Origin: Symsagittifera roscoffensis | Taxonomy: Eukaryota; Xenacoelomorpha; Acoela; Convolutidae | Direction of reading: 5' to 3' | DNA length: 64,000 nucleotides | Assembly (NCBI RefSeq): GCF_963678635.1 | Contig: NC_087066.1 | Span: 1,200,201 to 1,264,200, forward strand | Shown here: one piece after another, positions 41,590-54,441 of the stretch | Position numbering within the stretch: position 1 is the stretch's first letter | Layout of the letters: each line of letters opens with the position of its first letter | Notes under the pieces: model-generated | Told to the model about the DNA's origin: nothing | Seen by the model: the letters and a program-made list of their open reading frames with translations, nothing else | Database searches by the model: none | Program-made: the position numbers and the translations under genes

Positions 41590-42709
41590 GGTTCCAATTG
41601 GCAAATGCGGAAAACGTTCCACGCTGACATAGTTTTTTTGCTATTGAAGTTTTTCGTCAAAAACCGTGTCGTATGTAGATTGTGAGAAAGGTTTTAAAAA
41701 CCGAGATGATGCGCTAATAAAATAAAAAAACGAAAGTTAAACAAAACCAGGAATCGATTAAGATTTAGAAAACGTATTTTTTTCTTTAATGAAAGTTCTG
41801 TCTAAGTCTATATATTATGAGTTTTTTAATGTTTTACAATTCAGGCATGCTCAATCAAAAACAAACAAAATTTGAAAACAACAAAAAGTTGACTTCCAAA
41901 CTGTCAAAGAGGTTTCTTGTTATGTTTTTGTTTAGGTCAAACAAAGCCTAACTATCTTAAGTTCAAGGCTGGGTTCCAGTTAGCGGGTGGTAGTTTTAAA
42001 ATCAAACCAAATGACAAATTGAATTGCAATTTTTGTATAAAAACTTAGCCAATTTCTTTTTATCACTTCTGTCATGCGCAATGAAAGCCAAAAAACTGTT
42101 GAAAAACAGTCATCAAAGAGTTGTTCTATGAACTGTCAAACAGATTTTTTTTGTTTGAAGAAGTCCACGAAAACTAATTAACTAAAATTCTATAATTTCA
42201 ATTTTTGAGGATTTAAATTTTATTTTAGTTTAATCGAAAGGCAAACCCTCAATTGTTCTTAACTGCAACACGCAAATGCAATTCTAGCCACCATTTCAAC
42301 AAGTTATAGTACTCAAATATGCAGCATCGAAAGCCAGTATTTTCGTTTTTTTTTTAATTTTTCAAGTTACACTTTAACAAGAAGAATTACTGAAAAAATT
42401 GCAAGAAAATGTAATTTGTTTTGTTTGCTTTGAGAATTCGAATTCAAGTTTTGCTTTCACGTGTAAGTATTTCGAACCTAAATAATTGTTATATTAATCG
42501 AATTAAAATTACAACATAAAAAGCTGAATTACCAAGGAAAAATTAAAAAGGTTGTTTGTTTGTTTGTTTTCAGTGTTCAGAAGGGGGTTTTAGTTATCTC
42601 TTTCTCAAGACAAATTTTTTTTTGATTTTTTTTGTGAGGAAGGATTGAAACACGTTGTCAAAAAGTTTAAGGACGCGACAAAAAAACCAATACAAAGTGT
42701 GTTCTTAAA
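41590..42709. other. AT-rich interval, nothing recognised
   Basis: No ORF, RNA gene or element terminus is visible. The stretch is poly-A/T-rich. Confidence 0.4.
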
Positions 42710-43066
42710 GTGTGTTTGAAAAAATGCGACGACATGTCGTGGTTAAACTTTAATAAAGGTGTTTGCATACATATAATCATGGTTTTCTTTAGCTTGTGTT
42801 TGGTTCAACTTTTCCTCTTCCTTTTGTTTTCAATTCTTCTTTTTTTTCTAGTATTTATGAAGGAAAAGCCCAATAACGAGCTGAGTATAGAAGTAGTTCA
42901 AACCAAGAAAACCATCCAATTTCTGAAGAAATATTCAAAACGGGATCAGCGTATAGTAATTGTCAGTACCATACATTTGCAAGATGAGAATCGAATCTTT
43001 CGAGCGAGTATTCAAAAACATTTCCAGAATTTACACTTCTACTGCTGTATTGTATCGTTGGATTGA
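42710..43066 (+). CDS. Short ORF with one strong hydrophobic segment, unknown
   Basis: The frame of 118 aa has a short N-terminus containing cysteines, a long hydrophobic helix at about residues 22-50 (FSLCLVQLFLFLLFSILL), then a hydrophilic tail (KKTIQFLKKYSKRDQRIV). The layout would suit a type II membrane protein with a short stem, such as the first exon of a Golgi enzyme. The tail has no catalytic motif and the DNA of the hydrophobic segment is pyrimidine-rich, which alone can create such a frame. Low confidence that it is translated. Confidence 0.2.
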   Translation: MCLKKCDDMSWLNFNKGVCIHIIMVFFSLCLVQLFLFLLFSILLFFLVFMKEKPNNELSIEVVQTKKTIQFLKKYSKRDQRIVIVSTIHLQDENRIFRASIQKHFQNLHFYCCIVSLD

Positions 43067-43877
43067 TTGTTTTATATCGGTGTATTAGGTCGCTGTGTTA
43101 TAGAGTTTACTCGAATTTCCAACCAAAAAATAATTGCGGAAATTTTCACGAAAATTCCAAAAAATGGGGATGGTATTTTTCTTAACTTTTTAAAAAAATT
43201 TCTGTGATCTGTAAGGCTGTACGAAAGTTGATGAGATAGGCTTTTTCTGCTCGCCAAAACATGTAGTTGACTTGTCACCTTACGTTAAAACATGGTTCCA
43301 AGAGTCAACTTTCTTTGTTCTGGTTTGTTTCGAGAGTGTCTATCAACGAGATTACAATTGTTTGATCACAGTGACTTTTGATTTTCAAAGGTTGGGAAAA
43401 TGTAGTTGCAATATCTCATTTTAGTATTGTTATAGTCTTTTACTATCACGAATGGCGATATCTCATTTTTCTTCTAAAAATGATGTTTTTCCAGAACTAT
43501 GAAAGTTTCTCTAAAAACGAAGTTTTCGCATGATTGGAATCTTTTCACCTCTGAACTGGGTACCCAATACAACTAGTTGTAAATTTTTTCGAGGTTGCTT
43601 TTAGAAAGTCATCATTCCCGACCACTGGAGGTCGAATACATTCAACGCAAGTATCACTAGGCGTGAAACGCCTTTTGCTTTTGCCTACCTATTTGAGCCC
43701 TCGAAAGTTGATTTTGAAAAATTTTGAGTTTGTTGCCATTTTACACACGCTCAGGACTGTCTTTAGACACAGACTAATCACTTTATGACATAGAGAAATC
43801 GCGTTTCTTAATAGACAACAGTATCTGGTGATATAATTGCTGTTTTTGTCACTTATATTGGAAGGATACAGCTGCTG
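43067..43877. other. AT-rich interval, nothing recognised
   Basis: Short frames at 43072-43278 and 43689-43946 have no family resemblance. The right edge is the start of an inverted-repeat element. Confidence 0.35.
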
Positions 43878-44818
43878 CCCGGGTTGACCAAAACTTCTAA
43901 TCAAAAAATTTCCATTTATGAAAAACTTCTTGTCATACAATTCCATACAATGCCATACGTACAGAACATTGTATGAAATCTCTATGATAAAGATTTTTCC
44001 ATAAATGAATATTGTATGATAGGTGTTTTTCCATAAACCAAAAATTTTGATTTATTCTTTCAAAATTTAGTTTCTGAAAAGTTTTTGGTTGTGTTTGCAA
44101 CCGAACACAAGTGACAAAGACCTTGGTTACTCAAAACACCAAAGGTTGGACGGTCTTGCATTTACAATGCGTAGCAAACGACCTGAATATGGATGTTTTT
44201 CACAATTGATATAACAAAAGTAACGAACTTTTATTTTTTGGCAAAATTTTTTAATGATGATTATTTTAAATTTTTGAACTTTCAAGTTATCAGACATTGA
44301 TCAAGGCTTACATTAACACCCCATACAAAAGAAATAGGAATTTTCACCGTTTTTGAAAAAAAAAAAATTAAGTGAAAAGAAAATAAAAGCCAATTTTATC
44401 GTATCCAGGACTACGTTATGCACACAAAATATTAAATTTTGCATGCAAAAAAAAATTGCGAAAAAAGTTTGTTTGCGTACGAAATTCGATTTGCGGTTGA
44501 AAAAAAAAACAAAAATTTTTTTGGGCCAAATTTTCAAAATTACTTGAAAAATTTTTTGTGTCGCCATCAAAAAAATGCCAGCCATACAATTCCCATATAT
44601 GGGAATTGTATGATAAGCAATTTTTTCAAAAAAACGAGAACCTCAGTTTTTTATCACCAGACTGTTTTATAAGAATCAAACATCCACAGAAATAAGTTTA
44701 TACCAGTTTTCAACCATTTTTAGAAATTGTATGAAAATTGTATGACAAGCATTTTTCCATACACTTGATGTATGGAATTGTATGATAACCATTTTCGGTG
44801 TATGGAGGTCAACCCGGG
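43878..44818. mobile_element. Non-autonomous inverted-repeat element (MITE-like), 941 bp
   Basis: The ends are perfect 12-bp inverted repeats, CCCGGGTTGACC at 43878-43889 and GGTCAACCCGGG at 44807-44818. The subterminal region has many copies of ATTGTATGA/TCATACAAT in both orientations, giving strong potential secondary structure. No transposase is encoded. Flanks show at most a TG on each side, so a target duplication is not clear. A second copy in the opposite orientation ends at 46480 and a third terminus lies at 57683. Confidence 0.75.
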
Positions 44819-45999
44819 TGCACTACGGGTGATGGTGGCGGTTGCAGCGCAAATTCACTCTAGCCCTGAGTTACATTGTACGCAACAGCATCAACATCAA
44901 ATTACAGTACAAGAAGTCATACATGCAACTGAAAGACAAGATGCGAGGCACATATATGCGCGACCCTCAAAGTCTGGATATGAGTCTGGGACCTCGACCC
45001 GCGATGACACAACAGATAATCCCTTCAGACTTTAGAATATGAAATATAGAAAAATATAGAGGCAGAAAGGATGGAAAATGCGTGGTGTGAAGTTTGTGTA
45101 ATTGTGCCTAGAGGGGTGGGTTTTTTTTTTGGGGGGGGGGGGGGCAAGTGGCTCATTTAGATGCACCTGCTGCACGATTTGCATGGATTCAGGTGGTGGA
45201 CGGCATATATATTGACACCACCTCAGGGTTCACTCACCCACCAGTTGAGAGTGGAGGGGGAGGGGGTTGGAGATAAAAATGAATGGAACAACTACCGGCG
45301 GCCCATAAAACAGCAGAGAGTGAGTTGTTACAGGACATCACATGACACACTTTGCATTTCAGATAGATTTCAGATACTGCGTGTATTGTATTCTATTGCA
45401 TTGAATTGTATTGTATTACACCCTGCATCCCACCACACCCTTCTTGTTCGCCAGCAGATCAGAAAGCAGTCATTTAATCAACTGATTTACTGCTGCTATG
45501 TTATGTGCGTGTGAAAGGATTAAGAGTGGTCGAATCGGGTACAGTGGTTATGTTTACATATCAAAACTATATATGCCTAATAACTAAAACTACTACTTCG
45601 CCTCATCCCTCGATCATCATTATCCCACCCTCCCTCCCTTACCTTTTTTCGCCCCCCTCTACTATCCATATAGGGGGGCTAGGCGTTGTGGGGATATGGG
45701 ATGGGATGGGGTGGCTTTTAATGAAAAAACACAGCCTAAACACCCAACTAACCAAGCAACCATCCATGCATATGCTCATCCCAATGCCCACACACCACAC
45801 ACTATGCACACCACACACCACACACCACAACAGGGCACATCATAATTTAGGAAATATATATCACTAGTAAATGATAGTTATTGTGATGTTACACGACTGC
45901 GGGCAATAAAAGAGAACAGATAGACAGATAGATAGTCAGTTGGGTTCAATTTCACATCCAGACATACAGGTAAGAATCAATCATTAATCACACGCAAAC
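44819..45999. other. Spacer between inverted MITE-like copies, with simple repeats
   Basis: Contains a T10G14 run at 45121-45144, a CA-rich stretch at about 45788-45830 and short frames without recognisable motifs. No gene is supported. Confidence 0.4.
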
Positions 46000-46480
46000 C
46001 GGTTTCAAAAACGCTGAAAATTCCTCTTTCTTTTAAATGGGGTGTTAATGTACGCCTTGATCAATGTCTGATAATTTGAAAATTCAAAAATTTAATATAA
46101 TCATCATTAAAAATTTTGCCAAAAAATAAAAGTTTGTTACTTTTCTTATATCAATTGTGAAAGACTGCCAATTTCAGGTCGATTTCTCTGCATTGTATGC
46201 AAGACCGTCCAGACTTTGGTGTTTTGAGTAACCAAGGTCTTTGTCACTTGTGTTCGGTTGCAACTACAACCGAAAATTTTTCAGAAACAAAATTTAGAAA
46301 GAAAAAATCAAAATTTTTTGTTTATGGGAAAACATCTATCATACAATTTTCATATATGGAAAAATGCTTATTATAGAGTTTTCATACAATTTTCTGTACG
46401 TATGGAATTGTATGAAATTGTATGACAAGAAGTTTCTCATATATGGAAATTGTATGATAAGAAGTTTTAGTCAACCCGGG
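46000..46480. mobile_element. Second, truncated copy of the CCCGGGTTGAC-ended element, inverted
   Basis: The reverse complement of this segment matches 43878-44350 collinearly. Examples are GTTTTGAGTAACCAAGGTCTT at about 46222 against its complement at about 44120, and GGGGTGTTAATGTACGCC at about 46038 against GGCTTACATTAACACCCC at about 44305. It ends AGTCAACCCGGG at 46469-46480, one mismatch from the other copy's TIR. The inner ~590 bp and the opposite TIR are absent. Together with 43878-44818 it can form a hairpin-like structure spanning 2.6 kb. Confidence 0.75.
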
Positions 46481-47028
46481 CATACACACGCGAACCACAC
46501 AAACACATGATGTCATTACAAAATAATAATAATAAATTGTTTTCAAACCAATTATAAACACAAAAGTAAGTTCATTAATTTATGATTGATATATAGGTTC
46601 GAGAGGGCATCCTAAAGATTTCAAACGAAATCTGCCGAGGGATGCCTCAGAAAGCAGAACAGTTTAAATTAAATCTCAATTCTTATAATTCAAGCATTCG
46701 TTTTTTGGTAAGTTTTCAAACCCAAACAAGGATAGCCGGTTGCCGTGCTAAGTAGCACAGAAGGTTCCGACCACAAAAAACACGATTAAAAAGTCCTTTC
46801 GTTTTTCTAAATTGACAGCCAAATTCCATTGTAGAGGGTTTGAAATAGGTGAAAAAGTAAAGAGTTAGAAGAAGTTATAGCTAATGACGGTGATATTGTT
46901 GTCGATTTGATTCGAGATGTCAGCCAGTTTCGCTTAATTCATACACTTTTAGCACCCCTCATCTCTTACTATAAACTGAAAAACTATCAACTAAAATCTT
47001 AAATTGGTTAATATTGCTACACAAGAAT
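46481..47028. other. AT-rich interval, nothing recognised
   Basis: No coding or structural feature is supported before the tandem array starts at about 47029. Confidence 0.35.
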
Positions 47029-47625
47029 GACAAAAAAAAATACCATCCTCTCTATGTTGAAAATCTTCCAAATTTTCGCTTTTGCTGACAAAAAAAATAA
47101 AGTAAAAATCAGCTTCAAAAAATCAAGTTGGCTCAGGTAATAACATCAAATTTAGAAGAAGAATGATCATCATGTACACTCATCCACAGGCAGATTAAGT
47201 GGAATAGCAAAATTGTACCGACCGGTTTTTTTCCGACTCTCAGAGAACTTTTCAATATATCTTCTTGGAAACCGATTATCTGGATAATTTTATATTGTGC
47301 TCAAAAATTTAACAATATTTCACCTGCCATTATTTACTTTCGAATGTTGGGATTTGAAAATTGCCCATCTAGCCAACTTATACCAATATTTTTTGTCATG
47401 TTAAAATGTAAGCGACAAATTGAATCATTCGGATTTGAAATGAGAAGCAAATTGCTTGCGGCGAAATGTTACAATACGCAACAGGAATCATTTGTAGTTT
47501 TCATAGGGTTTGGCTGAAAATATGGGAAAAAATGAAAACACAAAATGATGTTGCGGTTTTTTTGCAACAAAACTATCAATGTCTCAAAAGCAAACTTTTT
47601 CATTGATGTTATCGGGCAGTCGGAG

Positions 47626-48877
47626 TTTCGCTTAGAGAATTTTGCCCTGATATGTACAGTCTTTTTACAGTTTTTGATACCTCCAGTTTTTGTTACCTTT
47701 TCCACTTTTGATAAAATTTATTTCTGACAAAATTATTCTGTTTAGATTTTTAGATAAAAGCGGATGCCCTGAGCTGTTTTGAAAAATTTTGTTCGTAAAA
47801 GACTTCTTTTTCTTGGTATCATTTCAAGGTATCCCGCACCGAAGTTCTATGGGTGAAAACATAAGACAAGAATTTAATTATTGAAATAAAATACCTATAC
47901 TGTGACTAGTACCACACGGAGACTGTTTTTTTTAGATAAAAAATTATATATAGATTGTCTAGCCTAGATTTCTGGTACTAAATGCGCAGAAGTGATCTAT
48001 TGCTTTTCTAGTTTGGAAAGAAACAGTTTCTGGAAAGAAACAGGCAGATTTAAGTTTACTGTTTGACCGCAACGAGATAAACATGCTTCGAATATACACA
48101 ATAGCAGTATCAATGCAAAGTAATACTTGTTATGACAAATCTTATTGTGCTACAACTTTTAATTATTCATCAAGGGCTGTAGCCTAGTGGTTAGCAAAAT
48201 CTCTCAGAAAATTGAAGATCAGAGGACTGGGAGAGTTTTTTCTCTCTAAAAATAGCCTAGGTTCAGCTAAATTCTGATCAGATTAAAGATGAGAAATAAA
48301 AAGTTTTAATAAAATCCCTGCTTTCTTTAAACATTAGATCTTCTGACAAGTAGTTAGATTAGATTTAAAATATTTCATGTCAAAAATAAAAAAAATTTCG
48401 GTACGAGGAAATAAACTATTTGAATTAATGTAAAATGGGTTACATGTATCAATATAAAAAATTTATTTCAAAACAAACAATCCAAATCACTTCAATTTAG
48501 TCAACAGAGATCCACTTTTTCTTGAAAAAATGTTTTTTTTTATTCAAAAAACTACACAAATTTCGTTTAACTTTCTTTCTTTCCTAAAAAATTGTTGAAC
48601 AAGCTTTTTGGTTATTCCGAAGGTCCCGGCAGCTAAATGTTCACTTCACTTCCGGTCTGAATCTTCTTTTTTCTCATAGATTGATTGAGAACAGGTTTAG
48701 CAACAAGCAATATGTCACTGTGCGACAACATGGCAAGTAAAAAATCACAAAAGAGTTGGAGATATCAGACGAAACTTCGTAAAAAAGACAATCGAAAACG
48801 AAAAAAAACATTCATAAGATGTTGAAGATTATGAAGTTATTTACGACAAGAAAACAATTTTTGACGCTCAGTACTGT
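47626..48877. mobile_element. ~1.25-kb extra sequence inside the first tandem unit
   Basis: Other units read GGGCAGTCTGAATCACGAC continuously. In unit 1, GGGCAGTC is followed by unrelated sequence and the unit resumes as GTCTGAATCACGAC at about 48876. A shared GTC at both breakpoints is compatible with a short target duplication. No terminal inverted repeats or coding capacity are evident, so an insertion is inferred from position only. A deletion in the common ancestor of the other units is the alternative. Confidence 0.45.
48174..48194 (+). other. tRNA-like A-box (possible SINE head or tRNA relic)
   Basis: The sequence GTAGCCTAGTGGTTAG matches the RNA polymerase III A-box and D-arm of tRNAs. 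A proper B-box (GGTTCGANTCC) at the expected distance is absent, and only a weak AGGTTCAGCTAAATT follows at about 48259. It lies in the extra sequence of tandem unit 1. Confidence 0.2.
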
Positions 48878-50491
48878 CTGAATCACGACAAAAAGGGTTT
48901 CACTTAAAATACTGTTCCACCCTATTCAAAGAATTTTTGCAAAACTGACTTTTGATGTACAATATGATTTGATTTTCAAAAATCTCACCGAATTTCAATT
49001 GAAAAAAAATCATAATAAAATAGCTCAACTAGTGTCTCGTAAAAACAAAAAAAGAATGCAACAATATCGTATCTTTGCAGTTGTTTTCAACCAGACTAAT
49101 GGCTTCAATTTGGTTGAACCCTCCTCTTCAAAAATTATCTGGAGCAAGCAACGAAATCAACTTTTCCAGTTTGTTTATTAGTAATTAGCATGAAAGTTAG
49201 AGCTTGTTGAGTATTTTTTAGGGTTCTTGGTACAAAAGATTGACAAAAAAAAACAAATACCGTCCTCTCTATGCTGAAAATCTTCCGAATATTCGCTTTT
49301 GCTCACAAAAAAAAGAAAGTGAAAAAACAACTTCAAACGATCAACTTGGCTCAGTTAATAACATCAAAACTCGAAAAGGAATGATCATCATGTACACTTA
49401 TCCACATGCAGATTAAGTGGAATAGCAAAATTGTACCGACCGGTTTTTTCCCGACACTCAGAGAACTTTTCAATATATCTTCTCGGAAACCGAATATCTG
49501 GATAATATTATATTGTGCTCAAAAATTTAACAAAATTTCGCCTGCCATGATTTACTTTCGAATGTTAGGATTTGAAAATTGCCCATCTAACCAATTTATA
49601 CCAATATATTTTGTCATGTTAAAATGTAAGCGACAAATTGAATCATTCGGAATTGAAATGGGACAAACAAATTGCTTGCGGCAATTTGTTACAATACGCC
49701 AAGGGAATCATTTGTAGTTTTCATAGGGTTTGGCTGAAGGTTCGGGAAAAATTAAAAACACAAAGTGATGTTGCCGTTTTTTTGCAACAAAACTATCAAT
49801 TTCTCAAGAGCAAACGTTTTCATTGATGTTATCGGGCAGTCTGAATCACGACAAAAAGGCTTTCACTTAAAAAACTGTTCTACCCTTGAACGAACTATTT
49901 GAATTTGTGTGAACAAAAAGTAACCAAAATTTGACGTTATTTCCCTATTCAAAGAATTTTTGCAAAACTGACTTTTGATGTACAATATGATTTGATTTTC
50001 AAAAATCTCACCGGATTTCAATTGAAAAAAAAATCATAATAAAATAGCTCAACTAGTGTCTCGTAAAAACAAAAAAAGATTGCAACAATATCGTATCTTT
50101 GCAGTTGTTTTCAACCAGACAAATGGCTTCAATTTGGTTGAACCCTCCTCTTCAAAAATTATCTAAAGCAAGCAACGAAATCAACTTTTCCATTTTGTTT
50201 ATTAGTAACTAGCATGAAAGTTAGAGCTTGTTGAGTATTGTTTAGGGTTCTTGGTACAAAAGATTGACAAAAAAACAAATACCGTCCTCTCTATGCTGAA
50301 AATCTTCCGAATATTCGCTTTTGCTCACAAAAAAAGAAAGTGAAAAAACAACTTCAAACAATCAACTTGGCTCAGTTAATAACATCAAAATTAGAAAAGG
50401 AATGATCATCATGTACACTTATCCACATGCAGATTAAGTGGAATAGCAAAATTGTACCGACCGGTTTTTTCCCGACACTCAGAGAACTTTT

Positions 50492-50525
<34 letters not shown>

Positions 50526-52310
50526 TGGAAACCGAATATCTGGATAATATTATATTGTGCTCAAAAATTTAACAATATTTCGCCTGCCATTATTTACCTT
50601 CGAATGTTAGGATTTGAAAATTGCCCATCTAACCAATTTATACCAATATATTTTGTCATGTTAAAATGTAAGCGACAAATTGAATCATTCGGAATTGAAA
50701 TGAGACAAACAAATTGCTTGCGGCAATTTGTTACAATACGCCAAGGGAATCATTTGTAGTTTTTATAGGGTTTGGCTGAAGGTTCGGGAAAAATTAAAAA
50801 CACAAAGTGATGTTGCCATTTTTTTGCAACAAAACTATCAATTTCTCAAAAGCAAACGTTTTCATTGATGTTATCGGGCAGTCTGAATCACGACAAAAAG
50901 GGTTTCACTTAAAATACTGTTCTACCCTGATCGAACTATTTGAATTTGTGTGAACAAAAACTAACCAAAATTTGACGTTATTTCCCTATTCAAAGAATTT
51001 TCGCAAAACTGACTTTTGATGTACAATATGATTTGATTTTCAAAAATCTCACCGAATTTCAATTGAAAAAAATCATAATAAAATAGCTCAACTAGTGTCT
51101 CGTAAAAACAAAAAAAGAATGCAACAATATCGTATCTTTGCAGTTGTTTTCAACCAGACTAATGGCTTCAATTTGGTTGAACCCTCCTCTTCAAAAATTA
51201 TCTGGAGCAAGCAACGAAATCAACTTTTCCATTTTGTTTATTAGTAATTAGCATGAAAGTTAGAGCTTGTTGAGGTTTTTTAGGGTTCTTGGTACAAAAG
51301 ATTGACAAAAAAAACAAATACCGTCCTCTCTATGCTGAAAATCTTCCGAATATTCGCTTTTGCTTACAAAAAAAGGAAGTGAAAAACAACTTCAAAAGAT
51401 CAAGTCGGCTCAGTTAATAACATCAAATTTAGAAAAGGAATGATCATCATGTACACTCATCCACAGGCAGATTAAGTGGAATAGCAAAATTGTACCGACC
51501 GGTTTTTTCCCGACACTCAGAGAACTTTTCAATATATCTTCTTGGAAACCGAATATCTGGATAATATTATATTGTGCTCAAAAAATTAACAATATTTCGC
51601 TTACCATTATTTACTTTCGAATGTTAGGATTTGAAAACTGCCCATTTAATCAACTTATACCAATATATTTTGTCATGTTAAAATGTAAGCGACAAATTGA
51701 ATCATTCGGAATTGAAATGAGACAAACAAATTGCTTGCGGCAATTTGTTACAATACGCCAAGGGAATCATTTGTAGTTTTCATAGGGTTGGCTGAAGGTT
51801 CGGAAAATATAAAAACACAAAGTGATGTTGCCGTTTTTTGCAACAAAACTATCAATTTCTCAAAAGCAAACGTTTTCATTGATGTTATCGGGCAGTCTGA
51901 ATCACGACAAAAAGAGTTTCACTTAAAAAACTGTTCTACCCTTGAACGAACTACTTGAGTTTGTGTGAAAAAAAACTAACCATAATTTGACGTTATTTCC
52001 CTATTGAAAGAAATTTTGTAAAACTGACTTTTGATGTACAATATGATTTGATTTTTCAAAGTCCCAACGAAGTTCAATTGAAAAAAATAATAATAAATTA
52101 GCTCAACTAATGTCTCAAAAAACCAAAAAAAAAAATGCAACAATATCGCATCTTTGCATTTGCTTTCAACCAGATGAATAGCTTCATTTTTTGTTGAACC
52201 CACCTCTTCAAAAATCATCTTGAGCAAGCAACGAGATCAATTTTTCCATTTTGTTTATTAGTTTTTAGCATGACAGGTAGAGCTTGTTTAGCTTTCCCTA
52301 GGGTTCTTGG

Positions 52311-54193
52311 TGAAAAAATTCTCAAATCTAGTTTTCCGAAACTGCTGGTAGAAAACCGAATTTACTTTCTTTGTAAGCTATCCCAAACTAAATTTCCATG
52401 GGCGAAAATCAAAAACAAAAGCTTTTGTATCATAAAAACTGTCTGTTCAATTGGTTTACATCAAAAACTTTGAGCGTGAAACGGATTACTTGGCTTAATA
52501 TTGTTAAACAATCAAAAATGACGACAAAAACGTAAGAGTTTTGAACGTAAAAGATTTGTTACAATCAAAAAAGTGTTTTTCTGCCGTCAATATTGTTTTT
52601 TTTTGCTATGAAAAATCGTTTATTTGAAACCAAATAGTCCATTTCACGATCTATGTTTGTCGCGCGAACCGATTTTATAGACAGTTTCTTTTCAACTAAA
52701 TCTTTTGCTTTAGATCTTTGCTTCAGTAACTAAAAAACACAAGGTTATAAACACAAAAAAAACTACCTAAAAAAAGAAAATAAAATCTTTTTTTTTTCTG
52801 CGAATTATTTCATACGCTGTTTGTTTTTTCCTCAATTCACGACAAATAAATGTTAATTTGTATAAATTTGACTTTTTTCTGATGAATTTTTGTGTTGTGT
52901 TCTAAATACATTGCTGAGGCGAAGTTTAATGTAAGCAATTTTCAGAGTCACTCATCATACCAAAAAATCAAATAGCGAACATTTTTGTTTTGAGTTATGA
53001 AAACTGAAATTAACGATTGAAAAAAATGACCTTCAGAAGTTGTTTAAAAAACTAAAGAAACTCAACGGGTATGAAAACCAACTAACTAATGTTAGCGCGT
53101 AATTTTTTTTTGCTAAAACCGACAACAGTTGAAGTCACAATTTGGAGTTTTTAGAAAGCAAAACAAAAATTTCCACTTTTCACGTCATATTTTTCTAGGG
53201 AGTTTTTTTATTTTGAATTTTGAATCACGCCCGAGAAGTTATCTCTGTAAGACATTAATCGGACTGTGCGCCATTTGACTTTGTAACCCCCGAATTTGTG
53301 TGAAAATAAACCAACTAGAAAACGACCCTGTTTGTCCATTCATGGTTAAATTTAAAAACTGAAAATTGATGCCTAATTGGTTTGAATGATTTGAACTCCA
53401 ACCAAGTCCGTATCATTTTGAGCATTGCTTGGAACAACAAAGAGTCTTCTGCTACTTCTGTTAGTAACTACTTGAGCTCACATATTGTATTCGGCATTCT
53501 CAAAAAGTACAAAAATTTTGCATCTTTGCATCTGTTTTCAGTTGTTTTTAACCAGATTAGTGGTTCATTTTTGTTGAACCACCCTCCTTAAAAGCCGTCT
53601 TGAAGATACAGCTTGACTTGTATTTTTATATCAGTGTTTAGTATAAGTGTGACATCTTGTTAATTGTCCCCTTGTAGCTGCGGGTGGAAAATTTTCTACT
53701 TTTGTGTTATTTTTAAGATATCATAAACCAATGTGCCATCGCCAAAAATCAATTAGAAAAGTTTTCGTTGAATAAAGGTTGTTTACGCAACGACTTTTGC
53801 GATAGTTTCATATCATGCAATTGGTTACTTGGTTCAAAATAATCGAGTTTTTGTTGCATTAAAAAACAATTAAAAATAAACATTGGAGACAAAAATCTAT
53901 TTGTTTAGTCCCTCAATTTAATTAGTTACGCAAGAAATTAAGTCCATGGGAAGTTCCTTTCTTCCTGCATAACGGTTCATCATGCAGTTTTGTTTTTCTT
54001 AAGTTGCTTAAATAAATTAAAAGCTGAGATAACTTGTATTCGGGATAACTGAAAAAGAAACAACAAAGCAATGTTGCATTTTTGCATCTGGTTTCAGCTG
54101 ATTTCATCTAAAGCCCCCTTGAAAGCTACCTTGAATGTGCAATAATGTTTTTCCTGTCTGATCAGTATTCAATCCGAAGCATTTGTTTGTAAT

Positions 54194-54196
<3 letters not shown>
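52311..54196. other. AT-rich interval with decayed repeat pieces
   Basis: No gene recognised. Diverged fragments of the 1.02-kb tandem unit (TTTCAACCAGA...GGTTGAACC-like words) occur near 53.53-53.60 kb and possibly 54.08-54.13 kb. Confidence 0.4.

Positions 54197-54240
<44 letters not shown>
54197..54240. repeat. (GA)n followed by G10
   Basis: Uninterrupted GA dinucleotides for over 30 bp end in ten G. A short frame over it is an artefact. Confidence 0.95.
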
Positions 54241-54403
54241 TATTGAGGAGTCAGGATTCCTTGTCTGAACTCTTGATATTCTATACCGCAATTAGGCCGA
54301 CACTGCCCCTCTTAGTTGGGTTGATAGTTTCAAACTGTATCCTCAGTCTCCCTCTTTCCCACTCCTCCACTTGATACAGTGTCCACTTACCCCCACTCAT
54401 TTC

Positions 54404-54407
<4 letters not shown>

Positions 54408-54439
<32 letters not shown>
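54408..54439. repeat. (CT)n microsatellite
   Basis: A CT dinucleotide run, complementary to the GA runs on either side, ~170 bp from the first. Confidence 0.95.

Positions 54440-54441
<2 letters not shown>

Larger units (their letters stand above)
47029..52310. repeat. Tandem array of ~1.02-kb units, four copies
   Basis: The marker GATTAAGTGGAATAGCAAAA occurs at about 47192, 49412, 50433 and 51471. Unit starts (TTGACAAAAAAAACAAATACC or similar) lie at about 47.03, 49.24, 50.26 and 51.30 kb. Units 2-4 are ~1.02-1.04 kb. Unit 1 is ~2.2 kb because of extra sequence at about 47626-48877. A ~100-aa frame occurs in units 2 and 3 but its start is lost in unit 4 (CATGCAG changed to CAGGCAG), so I do not regard it as a conserved gene. 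A decayed relative appears at about 53.50-53.70 kb. Confidence 0.85.

Noticed and set aside
48174-48246. A functional tRNA gene
   Set aside because: The A-box is good, but no cloverleaf with anticodon and T-arms can be drawn and the B-box is absent.
49406-49717. 103-aa frame in tandem unit 2
   Set aside because: Same reasoning as for unit 3; the frame does not survive across all units.
50427-50759. 110-aa frame conserved between two tandem units
   Set aside because: The start codon is lost in unit 4 and a (TA)n run inserts YIYIYI in unit 3, so there is no sign of selection on protein.
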